From NCBI RefSeq assembly GCF_001425165.1, contig NZ_LMDU01000015.1, positions 62,001 to 126,000 on the forward strand: a stretch of DNA of 64,000 bases. The letters run 5' to 3'. The notes under the pieces are model-generated. The model searched no databases, was not told the origin of the DNA, and saw only the letters and a program-made list of their open reading frames with translations. Below, piece by piece: positions 36,905 through 44,502 of this stretch. This DNA comes from Pelomonas sp. Root405 (GTDB lineage Bacteria; Pseudomonadota; Gammaproteobacteria; Burkholderiales; Burkholderiaceae_C). The first letter of the stretch is position 1. Each line of letters begins with the position of its first letter. Both the position numbers and the translations under genes were made by a program.

Positions 36905-37873
36905 TCAGTCGGCGTACACCCCAGCCGCCTTGATGACAGGGCCCAGCTTGTTGATCTCGGCCTCGACGAACTTCTTGTGTTCAGCCGGCCCGACGCGGGC
37001 GTCGGTCACGATCACGGCGCCCAACGCCTCCTGGCGCTTCTGGAAGTCGGCGTCCTTCAACGCGGCGCGCAACGCCGTGTTGACCTTGTCCAGCACGGCC
37101 TTGGGCGTGCCCTTGGGCGCGTACAGGGCATGCCAGATGGTCAGGTTGAAACCCTTCAGGCCGGACTCGTCCGCCGTCGGCAACTTGGCCAGTGGGCCGC
37201 TGGTCAGGCGCTTGGAGGACATCACGGCGAAGGCCTTGACCTTGCCGGCCTCGATCTGGCTGGTGGTGTTGGTGGTCTGGTCGCACATGATGTCGACCTG
37301 GCCGCCGAGCAGGTCGTTCATCGCCGGCGCAGTGCCCTTGTAGGGCACGGTGGTCATGTCCGACTTGACGGCTTGCTGGAACAGCAGACCGCACAGGTGC
37401 GAGGCCGAGCCGACGCCGGCATTGGCCAGGTTGACCTTGCCCTTGTTGGCCTCCAGCCACTTGGCCAGTTCAGCATAGTTGGCGGCCGGCATGGTGGGCC
37501 GGCTGATGAGCGTCATCGGCACCTCGTTGACCATGCCCAGGTACTCGAAGTCCTCCAAGGTCTTGAAGGGCAGCGTGCGGTACAGCGACGGCGCCGTGGC
37601 CATGCCGATGTGGTGCAGCAGCAGCGTGTAGCCATCGGGCGCGGCCTTGGCCACCTTGTTGGCGCCCAGGGTGCCGCCGACGCCACCGACGTTCTCGATG
37701 ATGAGCGTCGCGTTCATCGGCTTGCGCATGGCCTCGGCCAGGTCGCGCGCCACCTTGTCGGTCGGACCGCCCGCCGTGAACGGCACGACGATGGTGACCG
37801 GCTTTTCCGGGTACTGGGCAAAGGCGGGCAGGCAGGCCATCAGGCCAGCGGTGAGCAACAGGGTACGGCGCAT
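36905..37873 (-). CDS. Bug/TctC-family periplasmic substrate-binding protein
   Basis: This 322-residue periplasmic binding protein has a Sec signal (MRRTLLLTAGLMACLPAFAQ). It starts YPEKPVTIVVPFTAGGPTDKVAR and contains GGVGGTLGANKVAKAAPDGYTLL, diagnostic of the Bug family expanded in Burkholderiales. Ligands are usually carboxylates. No tctA or tctB permease lies nearby, a usual state for Bug genes. It is 16 bp downstream of the PaaK-like ligase gene, so it is probably the last gene of the liv-ligase operon. Confidence 0.9.
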   Translation of the reverse strand: MRRTLLLTAGLMACLPAFAQYPEKPVTIVVPFTAGGPTDKVARDLAEAMRKPMNATLIIENVGGVGGTLGANKVAKAAPDGYTLLLHHIGMATAPSLYRTLPFKTLEDFEYLGMVNEVPMTLISRPTMPAANYAELAKWLEANKGKVNLANAGVGSASHLCGLLFQQAVKSDMTTVPYKGTAPAMNDLLGGQVDIMCDQTTNTTSQIEAGKVKAFAVMSSKRLTSGPLAKLPTADESGLKGFNLTIWHALYAPKGTPKAVLDKVNTALRAALKDADFQKRQEALGAVIVTDARVGPAEHKKFVEAEINKLGPVIKAAGVYAD

Positions 37874-37889
37874 TGGGTGTCTCCAGCGG

Positions 37890-39137
37890 TTAACGACGGT
37901 CTTCGATCAACCTGCCGTCGTTGGGCAAGCTGCCAGGTGGCAGCGGTTCTACTTCAATGCGCAGTTTGGTCAGGTCGCGTGCGGTCTGCATCAGGCTTTC
38001 CACGAGGCCGGGGGTTGTGGATTCCCACATTTCGGCCTGCAGCAGAACGTAGTCCTGCGCCAGCTCGCCGCTGACGACAAGACGGGCGCGCCGCACCTCA
38101 GGGTGGCGCTTGACCAGCTCGGCCACCTGGCCCGCATGCACAAACATGCCGCGCACCTTGGCCGACTGGTCAGCCCGGCCCAGCCAGCCGCGCAGGCGCT
38201 GATTGCTGCGGCCGCAAAGGCTCTTGCCAAGCGATGCAGGCATGACCGCCGACAGGTCGCCGGTGGCGAAGCGGATCAGCGGATAGCCGGAGCTCAGCGT
38301 CGTCACGACCACCTCGCCGACCTCGCCCTCCGGCAACGGCTCGCCGGACCCGGGGCGAACAATCTCGACGATGACGCCCTCGTCGACCACGAGGCCCTCG
38401 CGCGCCGTCGTCTCGTAGGCAATGAGGCCAAGGTCGGCCGTCGCATAGCACTGGTAGGCAGCGACACCACGTTCGGCAAACCAGGCCACCAGGGCCGGCG
38501 GGCAGGCCTCGCCGCTGACGAGGGCCCGCTGTAGGTAGGGCAGCGAGTGGCCACCCTCCACTGCCTTGTCGAGCAGGATGCGCAGCAGGCTGGGTGTGCC
38601 GGCATAGGCCTCGGGCTGCAGGTCCAGCAGCGCCTGCAACTGCAGTTCGGTGTTGCCCACGCCGCCGGGGAAGCTGGCCGCGCCGATGGCGCGCAGGCCG
38701 GCTTCCATCATGGCGCCGGCGGGTGTCAGGTGATAGCTGAAGCCCACATGTGCCAGCTGCCCGGCACGCACACCCGCTGCATGCAGCGCGCGGCCGATGC
38801 GCCAGGGGTCGGTGCCGTCGGCATCGGGCTCGGGTTCATAGAGCGGTCCCGGCGACTGGAAGATGCGCCGCGGCATGCCAGTCGCAAAGCCACCCAGGCG
38901 CAGCGTGCGCCGAGCTGCCTGCGCGGCGGCGAGGCTGCTCTTGCGAGTCAGCGGCAACGTGGCCAGCGCGGCACGCGAAGTGATGGCCGGCGCGTCGACG
39001 CCCGCCAGCAGGTCGGCGTAGGCGGGGCTGCTGGCCTGGGCGTGCTCCACCTGCAGCGGCAGCGCGGCCATCAGCGCCGACTCGCGCTCGGCCGGGTCGC
39101 GGGCCTCCAGCGCGTCGTAGAAATCCGCGCCACTCAC
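37890..39137 (-). CDS. PaaK-like adenylate-forming CoA ligase
   Basis: This 415-residue protein is related to phenylacetate-CoA ligase and other adenylate-forming enzymes. Visible elements are the N-terminal alpha-helical start, the SYHLTPAGAMMEAGLRAIGA region, the AMP-site segment YQCYATADLGLIAYE, SSGYPLIRFATGDLS and the C-terminal RGMFVHAGQVAELV. The start is GTG 39137, overlapping the stop of the upstream 99-aa gene (GTGA). Next to a liv-type importer it likely activates an imported aromatic or other carboxylic acid; the exact substrate is not evident. Confidence 0.85.
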   Translation of the reverse strand: MSGADFYDALEARDPAERESALMAALPLQVEHAQASSPAYADLLAGVDAPAITSRAALATLPLTRKSSLAAAQAARRTLRLGGFATGMPRRIFQSPGPLYEPEPDADGTDPWRIGRALHAAGVRAGQLAHVGFSYHLTPAGAMMEAGLRAIGAASFPGGVGNTELQLQALLDLQPEAYAGTPSLLRILLDKAVEGGHSLPYLQRALVSGEACPPALVAWFAERGVAAYQCYATADLGLIAYETTAREGLVVDEGVIVEIVRPGSGEPLPEGEVGEVVVTTLSSGYPLIRFATGDLSAVMPASLGKSLCGRSNQRLRGWLGRADQSAKVRGMFVHAGQVAELVKRHPEVRRARLVVSGELAQDYVLLQAEMWESTTPGLVESLMQTARDLTKLRIEVEPLPPGSLPNDGRLIEDRR

Positions 39138-39433
39138 TCTTCGTCCTTCCAACGCACGAGGCGCCGTTTGACCTCGTCCTGGACCTTGCGCAGCTCGGTG
39201 GCCGACTTCAGTGTGAACGTGTCCCACTCGGGCGTGCGCGCCGGGCGCTTGGCAAGCTGGACCTTCACCGTCGCACCGTCCACCGCCAGCTTGAGCACCA
39301 CATCGGCGCCCAACGTCCAGCCCTCGCCACGCTCGGCCAGCACACGCTGGTCGCGGGCAAAGCGCTTCATCGTCAGCAGCGCCGAGTCCGAGTTGAAAGG
39401 CGGGGGCGCCATCTCCCAGCTGTCATCACTCAT
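39134..39433 (-). CDS. Conserved-position hypothetical protein (99 aa)
   Basis: I do not recognise this 99-residue protein. It is polar, without a signal or membrane segment, begins MSDDSWEMAPPPFNSDSAL and ends in a basic/acidic helix (RKVQDEVKRRLVRWKDEE). It overlaps livF by 4 bp (ATGA) at its start and the ligase gene by 4 bp (GTGA) at its end, which supports it as a real translated gene of the operon. ATG 39433 is chosen by that overlap. Confidence 0.75.
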   Translation of the reverse strand: MSDDSWEMAPPPFNSDSALLTMKRFARDQRVLAERGEGWTLGADVVLKLAVDGATVKVQLAKRPARTPEWDTFTLKSATELRKVQDEVKRRLVRWKDEE

Positions 39434-40239
39434 GCGAGCCACCTCTTCCTTCGCTTGTAGCTCTTCACATCCTTGAAGCTGCGCCGCCCTTCTCCGCCGA
39501 CGCCGAGATAGAACTCCTTGACGTCCTCGTTCTCGCGCAGCTCGGCGGCGGCCCCGTCCATGACGACGCGGCCGTTCTCCAAGATGTAGCCGTAGTCGGC
39601 ATAGCGCAGCGCCATGTTGGTGTTCTGCTCGGCAAGCAGGAAGGTGACGCCCTCGCGCTGGTTGAGGTCGCGCACGATCTCGAACACTTCCTCGACGATC
39701 TGCGGCGCCAAACCCATCGACGGTTCGTCCAGCAGCACCATCCTCGGGTTGGCCATCAGCGCGCGGCCGATGGCGCACATCTGCTGCTCGCCGCCCGACG
39801 TGTAGGCCGCCTGGCTGCTGCGGCGCGTCTTCAGGCGCGGGAAGTAGTTGTAGACCTTGTCCAGCGTGTCGCGCACCGCCGCCTTGCCGTCCTTGCGCGT
39901 GTAGGCGCCGGTCAGCAGGTTCTCCTCGATGGTCAGGTGCGCGAAACAGTGCCGCCCCTCCATGACCTGCACCACGCCGCGCTGGACCATGGCCGAGGTA
40001 GACAGCCTCTCGATGCGCTCGCCGCGCAGCTCGATGCTGCCCTTGGTCACTTCGCCGCGCTCGCCTTCGAGCAGGTTGGACACCGCCCGCAGCGTCGTCG
40101 TCTTGCCGGCGCCGTTGCCGCCGAGCAGCGCGACCACGCGACCCTCCGGCACCTGCAGGCTCACGCCCTTGAGCACCAGGATCACGTGGTTGTAGATGAC
40201 CTCGATGCCGTTGACATCGAGCAGCGGCTTTGGACTCAC
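39430..40239 (-). CDS. livF: Branched-chain-type ABC transporter ATPase LivF
   Basis: This ATPase of a hydrophobic amino acid uptake (HAAT) type importer has 269 residues. Walker A is GGNGAGKTTTL, the signature is TSGGEQQMCAIGRALM and Walker B is MVLLDEPSMGL. The start is GTG 40239, overlapping the binding-protein stop (GTGA). The C-terminal tail is unusually basic (SFKDVKSYKRRKRWLA), about 25 residues longer than typical LivF. In this operon the importer probably moves an aromatic or fatty carboxylate, not an amino acid. Confidence 0.93.
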   Translation of the reverse strand: MSPKPLLDVNGIEVIYNHVILVLKGVSLQVPEGRVVALLGGNGAGKTTTLRAVSNLLEGERGEVTKGSIELRGERIERLSTSAMVQRGVVQVMEGRHCFAHLTIEENLLTGAYTRKDGKAAVRDTLDKVYNYFPRLKTRRSSQAAYTSGGEQQMCAIGRALMANPRMVLLDEPSMGLAPQIVEEVFEIVRDLNQREGVTFLLAEQNTNMALRYADYGYILENGRVVMDGAAAELRENEDVKEFYLGVGGEGRRSFKDVKSYKRRKRWLA

Positions 40240-41552
40240 GACTGACAGTCGGCGGGTGTGCGCCGCTCGAGCTTTTTCTCGGCCGCGTACTTGTCGGCCG
40301 CCTGCTTCACCATCGGCTTGATGATCTGCTCGTCGGCCTGGTACCAGTCGGAGCTGAACTTCCACTTCGCGCCGTCCCAGGTCTGTACCCGCGCCCAGGC
40401 CGAGCCCATGTGGTCGATGCAGCTGGTCGACACCGGGCGCATGACGCCGGCCAGGCCGAGGCCATCGAGCTTCTTCTGGTCGAGCGCCAGGTTCTCCAGG
40501 CCCCAGCGCACCTGCTCGCCCGTCATGACTTTGCCCTTGCCATAGCGCTCCTGCGCGCGCTTGACGCCTTCGACCGCCAGCATGGCCGAGATCAGGCCGC
40601 GCATGTAGAGCACCTGGCCAACCTCTTCCTTCGGCCCCGTGCCCTGCCCCTTGGCATGCAACAGCTTCAGGACGTCCTGCGACACCTTGGCGTCCGGGTG
40701 CACGCCGTGCTGCATCGTCAGCGCCGAATAGCCCTTGGCGCCATCGGCCACGTCCTTCACGTCGGGCTCGGCACCGGCCCACCAGATGCCGAACATCTTG
40801 TCGCGCGGGTATCCAGTGGCCTGGGCTTCCTTCAGCGAGGTGGTGTTCATGACACCCCAGCCCCACAGCAGCACGTAGTCCGGCCGGCTCTGGCGGATCT
40901 GCAGCCACGCGCTCTTCTGTTCAACGCCGGGATGGGTGACGGGAATCGTCGCGAGCTCGAAGCCATGCGTCTTGGCCCGCTCGGTCAGCATCGGGATGGG
41001 CTCCTTGCCGTAGGGGCTGTCGTGATAGACCAGCGTGATCTTCTTGCCCTTGAGCTTATCCAGCCCGCCGTTGACCTTGCCCAAGTGCTGGATCAGCACG
41101 TCGGCGCCCATCCAGTAGGTGCCGATCAACGGGAAATTCCACTTGAAGACACCGCCGTCGGCGCTCTCGCTGCGGCCGTAGCCCGCCGTGATCAGCGGGA
41201 TCTTGTCGGCCGGCGCCTTCTCGGTCAGCGCGAATGTGACGCCCGTGGACAGCGGCTGGAAGACGGTGGCCCCGCCGTTCTTGCCCTTCAGGCGCTCATA
41301 GCACTCGACACCGCGGTCGGTCGCGTAGCCGAACTCGCATTCCTCGAAGCTGATCTTCACGCCATTCATGCCGCCCTGGGCGTTGACGAGCTTGAGGTAG
41401 TCCACATAGCCATTGGCCCAGGGCGCGCCGTTGGGGCCGTACGCGCCGGTGCGATAGACCAGCACCGGGAAGAACTGCTCTTTGGCTTGAGCCCATGCGG
41501 AGCCGGCCGAGGCGAGTGCGGCCAGCGTGAGTGCGAGTGCCTTGAACTTCAT
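40236..41552 (-). CDS. Liv-type ABC transporter periplasmic binding protein
   Basis: This periplasmic ligand-binding protein of the HAAT importer has 438 residues, longer than LivK. The Sec signal is MKFKALALTLAALASAGSAWAQ. The type I periplasmic-binding fold shows YVDYLKLVNAQGGMNGVKI, PLITAGYGRSES and KKITLVYHDSPYGKEPIP. This long group is seen beside CoA ligases in aromatic-acid gene clusters of Burkholderiales. ATG 41552 gives a clean signal peptide; longer upstream starts do not. Confidence 0.9.
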   Translation of the reverse strand: MKFKALALTLAALASAGSAWAQAKEQFFPVLVYRTGAYGPNGAPWANGYVDYLKLVNAQGGMNGVKISFEECEFGYATDRGVECYERLKGKNGGATVFQPLSTGVTFALTEKAPADKIPLITAGYGRSESADGGVFKWNFPLIGTYWMGADVLIQHLGKVNGGLDKLKGKKITLVYHDSPYGKEPIPMLTERAKTHGFELATIPVTHPGVEQKSAWLQIRQSRPDYVLLWGWGVMNTTSLKEAQATGYPRDKMFGIWWAGAEPDVKDVADGAKGYSALTMQHGVHPDAKVSQDVLKLLHAKGQGTGPKEEVGQVLYMRGLISAMLAVEGVKRAQERYGKGKVMTGEQVRWGLENLALDQKKLDGLGLAGVMRPVSTSCIDHMGSAWARVQTWDGAKWKFSSDWYQADEQIIKPMVKQAADKYAAEKKLERRTPADCQS

Positions 41553-41574
41553 CGTTGTCTCCGTGATGTGCTGC

Positions 41575-42651
41575 TTAGTGAGGGAAGGGCCAGAGACGCA
41601 GCTTCTCTTTGCCCGTGGACCAGAGCTTGGCCAAGCCATGCGGCTCGACGATGAGGAAGAACACGATCAGCGCGCCGAAGATCATGAACTCGACATGGCT
41701 GACCATGGCGGTGTCGACCTGCAGGCCGACGAGCCCGCCCAGCACCGGCAGCAGCTGCGCCAGCGCAATCGGCAGCACGACGATGAAGGCGGCGCCGAAG
41801 AAGGCGCCCATGATGGAACCCAGGCCGCCGATGATGACCATGAAGAGCAGCTGAAAGCTGCGGTCGATGCTGAAGGCTGCTGGCTCCCAGGAGCCCAGGT
41901 AGACAAAGCCCCACAGCCCGCCCGCCACGCCGACGATGAAGCTGCTGACCGCAAAAGCGCTGAGCTTGGCGGCCACCGGCCGGATGCCGATGACGGCAGC
42001 GGCCACGTCCATGTCGCGCATGGCCATCCACGAGCGCCCGATGTGGCCACGCACCAGGTTCTTGGCGATCAGCGCGAAGACGACGACGAAGGCCAGGCAG
42101 AACAGGTACTTCTGCAGCGGCGTGTCGATGGGCTGGCCCAGCACCTGAAGGTTGGACACGCTCACCGAGCCCGAGGCCGAATCCAGCGTGAACCACTTGA
42201 TGCGCAAAAAGGCCCAGTCGGTGAAGAACTGCGCCGCCAGCGTCGCGACCGCCAGGTACAGGCCCTTGATGCGCAGCGACGGCACGCCGAAGAAAACGCC
42301 CACCACCGTCGCGCACACGCCGCCCAGCAGCAGCGCCGCGATCAGCGGCATGCCGTCGACGCGGGCGAAGAAGTTGTAGGCCGCATAGGCACCCACCGCC
42401 ATGAAGGCGCCCGTGCCCAGCGAGATCTGGCCGCAGTAGCCGACGAGGATGTTCAGTCCGATGGCCGCCAGCGACAGGATCAGGAAGGGGATCAGGATGG
42501 CGCGCAGCATGTACTCATCGGCCAGCAGCGGCACGCCGATGACGGCAAAGGCCAGCAGCAGCGCGATGCCGACGCGGTCCTGGCGGATCGCAAAGATCTG
42601 CGAGTCCGCCGCGTAGGACGTCTTGAACTGGCCGTTCTCGCGGTAAAGCAT
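41575..42651 (-). CDS. livM: Branched-chain-type ABC transporter permease LivM
   Basis: This inner-membrane permease of the same importer has 358 residues and eight to ten helices. Family segments include NILVGYCGQISLGTGAFMAVGAY, GVPSLRIKGLYLAVATLAAQ and GGLGSIMGAFFGAAFIVVLP. An N-terminal 25-residue polar extension precedes the first helix. It lies 22 bp before the binding-protein gene and 27 bp after livH. Confidence 0.93.
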   Translation of the reverse strand: MLYRENGQFKTSYAADSQIFAIRQDRVGIALLLAFAVIGVPLLADEYMLRAILIPFLILSLAAIGLNILVGYCGQISLGTGAFMAVGAYAAYNFFARVDGMPLIAALLLGGVCATVVGVFFGVPSLRIKGLYLAVATLAAQFFTDWAFLRIKWFTLDSASGSVSVSNLQVLGQPIDTPLQKYLFCLAFVVVFALIAKNLVRGHIGRSWMAMRDMDVAAAVIGIRPVAAKLSAFAVSSFIVGVAGGLWGFVYLGSWEPAAFSIDRSFQLLFMVIIGGLGSIMGAFFGAAFIVVLPIALAQLLPVLGGLVGLQVDTAMVSHVEFMIFGALIVFFLIVEPHGLAKLWSTGKEKLRLWPFPH

Positions 42652-42678
42652 CAGCCCTCCACCCGCAACGAAAGAGCC

Positions 42679-43608
42679 TTAGACGCGATCAATGATCTTC
42701 TCCCCGAACAAGCCTTGAGGTCGCACCAGCAAGAACACCAAAGCCAGCACATACGCGAACCAGATCTCGATGCCGCCCCCCAGCATCGGGCCAAGATAGG
42801 CCTCCGACAGCTTCTCTCCCACGCCGATCAACAGCCCGCCAACGATGGCGCCCGGCACGCTGGTCAGCCCGCCGAGGATGACGACCGGCAGCGCCTTCAA
42901 AGCGACAAGAGACAGCGAGAACTGCACGCCCAGCTTGCTGCCCCAGATGATTCCAGCCACGAGCGCGACGAAGCCCGCCACGCTCCAGACGATGACCCAG
43001 ATGCGCGCCAGCGGAATGCCGATGCTCTGCGCGGCCTGGTGGTCGTCCGCCACGGCGCGCAGCGCGCGGCCGGTGCCGGTGTACTGGAAGAACAGGCTCA
43101 GCACGCCCACCAGAAGCGCCGCGATGCCGGTGGCGATCAGGTCCTCCTGGCCGACGAGGATGCCGCCCGGGAAGGTCTGCTCCAACAGGAACAGCGGGTC
43201 CTTGGGCATGCCGACGTCAATCTTGTAGATGGCCGAGCCGAACAGCGTCTGGCCGAAACCGTCGAGGAAATAGGTGATGCCCAGCGTGGCCATCAGCAGC
43301 GTGATGCCCTCCTGGTTGACGAGGCGCGACAGCACCAGCTTCTGGATGGCCCAGGCCAACGCCACCATCAGCGCCAGCGCCACCGCAAACGCCAGCACGT
43401 TGACCAGCACCTTGCCCTGCAGCCCCGTCCAAAGCGGGATCCATTCCGAGAAGCGTGCCATCGCCAGCGCCGCGAAAAACACCATCGCGCCCTGGGCGAA
43501 GTTGAAGACGCCGCTGGCCTTGAAGATCAGCACGAAGCCGAGGGCGATCAGCGAATACAGCATGCCGGACATCAGGCCGCCGATGAGGGTTTCGAGGAAC
43601 ATGCCCAT
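42679..43608 (-). CDS. livH: Branched-chain-type ABC transporter permease LivH
   Basis: This is the second permease of the importer, 309 residues. It shows LMSGMLYSLIALGFVLIFKASGVFNFAQGAM, broken here only by reading, then LLMATLGITYFLDG, GTGRALRAVADDHQAAQSIGI and ILGGLTSVPGAIVGGLLIGVGE, all LivH hallmarks. ATG 43608 (MGMFLETL) is preferred over the shadow start at 43638. A palindromic repeat fills the gap to livG. Confidence 0.92.
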   Translation of the reverse strand: MGMFLETLIGGLMSGMLYSLIALGFVLIFKASGVFNFAQGAMVFFAALAMARFSEWIPLWTGLQGKVLVNVLAFAVALALMVALAWAIQKLVLSRLVNQEGITLLMATLGITYFLDGFGQTLFGSAIYKIDVGMPKDPLFLLEQTFPGGILVGQEDLIATGIAALLVGVLSLFFQYTGTGRALRAVADDHQAAQSIGIPLARIWVIVWSVAGFVALVAGIIWGSKLGVQFSLSLVALKALPVVILGGLTSVPGAIVGGLLIGVGEKLSEAYLGPMLGGGIEIWFAYVLALVFLLVRPQGLFGEKIIDRV

Positions 43609-43631
43609 GGTCAGCTTTGCACGATGAAAAT

Positions 43632-43709
43632 CAACCACAGAGGCACTGAGGCGCTGAGAACAGCCCCAGGCCTATGCATTTCCTCTGTGTCTCTGTGCCT
43701 CTGTGGTTG
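43632..43709. repeat. REP-like palindromic repeat between livG and livH
   Basis: CAACCACAGAGGCAC (43632-43646) and its exact reverse complement (43695-43709) are the outer arms. The pairing continues imperfectly inward through CACAGAG-type units to a loop near 43665-43675. The unit ACCACAGAGGCAC and its CTCTGTG complement recall intergenic palindromes that occur in many copies in diverse bacterial genomes. It lies inside the operon, so it will form a strong hairpin in the mRNA. Confidence 0.8.
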
Positions 43710-43722
43710 CATTTGGATTGCC

Positions 43723-44502
43723 TCAATGCGACGTACCGAGATACGCGGCGATCACATCGGGATTGGCCCGCACCTCATCCGGCGCGCCGTCGCCGATCTT
43801 CTTGCCGTAATCCAGCACGACGACGCGGTCCGAGATGTCCATGACCACGCCCATGTCGTGCTCGATCAGCACGATGGTCGTGCCGAACTCGTCGTTCACG
43901 TCCAGCACGAAGCGGCACATGTCCTGCTTTTCTTCGACGTTCATGCCGGCCATGGGTTCGTCCAGCAGCAAGAGGCTCGGCTCCATTGCCAGCGCGCGGC
44001 CGAGGTCGACGCGCTTTTGCAGGCCGTAGGGCAGGCGGCCGACCGGCGTCTTGCGGTAAGCCTGGATCTCCAGGAAATCGATGATGCGTTCAACCGCCTC
44101 GCGCTGCTCGCTCTCCTCGCGTCGCGCGGGGCCGACATGCAGGGCCTGCCAGAACAGGCCGCGCTTCATGCGCAGGTTGCGGCCCGTCATGATGTTGTCC
44201 AGCACGCTCATGCCCTTGAAAAGCGCCAGGTTCTGGAAAGTGCGCGCCACGCCCATCTCGGCGACCTGGCGCGGGCTCATGCCCTTGAAGGTCTTGCCGC
44301 GCAGCGTGATTGCACCGTGCTGCGGCTGGTAGACGCCGTTGATGCAGTTCAGCATCGAACTCTTGCCCGCGCCGTTAGGGCCGATGATGGCGCGCACCTC
44401 GTGCTCGCGCACATCGAAGCTGATGTCGGTCAGCGCCTTCACGCCGCCGAAGGCCAGCGATATGTTCTTCACGTCGAGGACGACGTCGCCGATTTTCTTC
44501 AT
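43723..44502 (-). CDS. livG: Branched-chain-type ABC transporter ATPase LivG
   Basis: This 259-residue ATPase starts VVLDVKNISLAFGGVKALTD. Walker A is GPNGAGKSSM, the signature region is LPYGLQKRVDLGRALA, Walker B is LLLLDEPMAGM, and the long insert after the Q-loop is the LivG pattern. It overlaps the acyl-CoA synthetase gene by 4 bp at its start. It pairs with LivF as the two ATPases of the importer. Confidence 0.94.
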   Translation of the reverse strand: MKKIGDVVLDVKNISLAFGGVKALTDISFDVREHEVRAIIGPNGAGKSSMLNCINGVYQPQHGAITLRGKTFKGMSPRQVAEMGVARTFQNLALFKGMSVLDNIMTGRNLRMKRGLFWQALHVGPARREESEQREAVERIIDFLEIQAYRKTPVGRLPYGLQKRVDLGRALAMEPSLLLLDEPMAGMNVEEKQDMCRFVLDVNDEFGTTIVLIEHDMGVVMDISDRVVVLDYGKKIGDGAPDEVRANPDVIAAYLGTSH

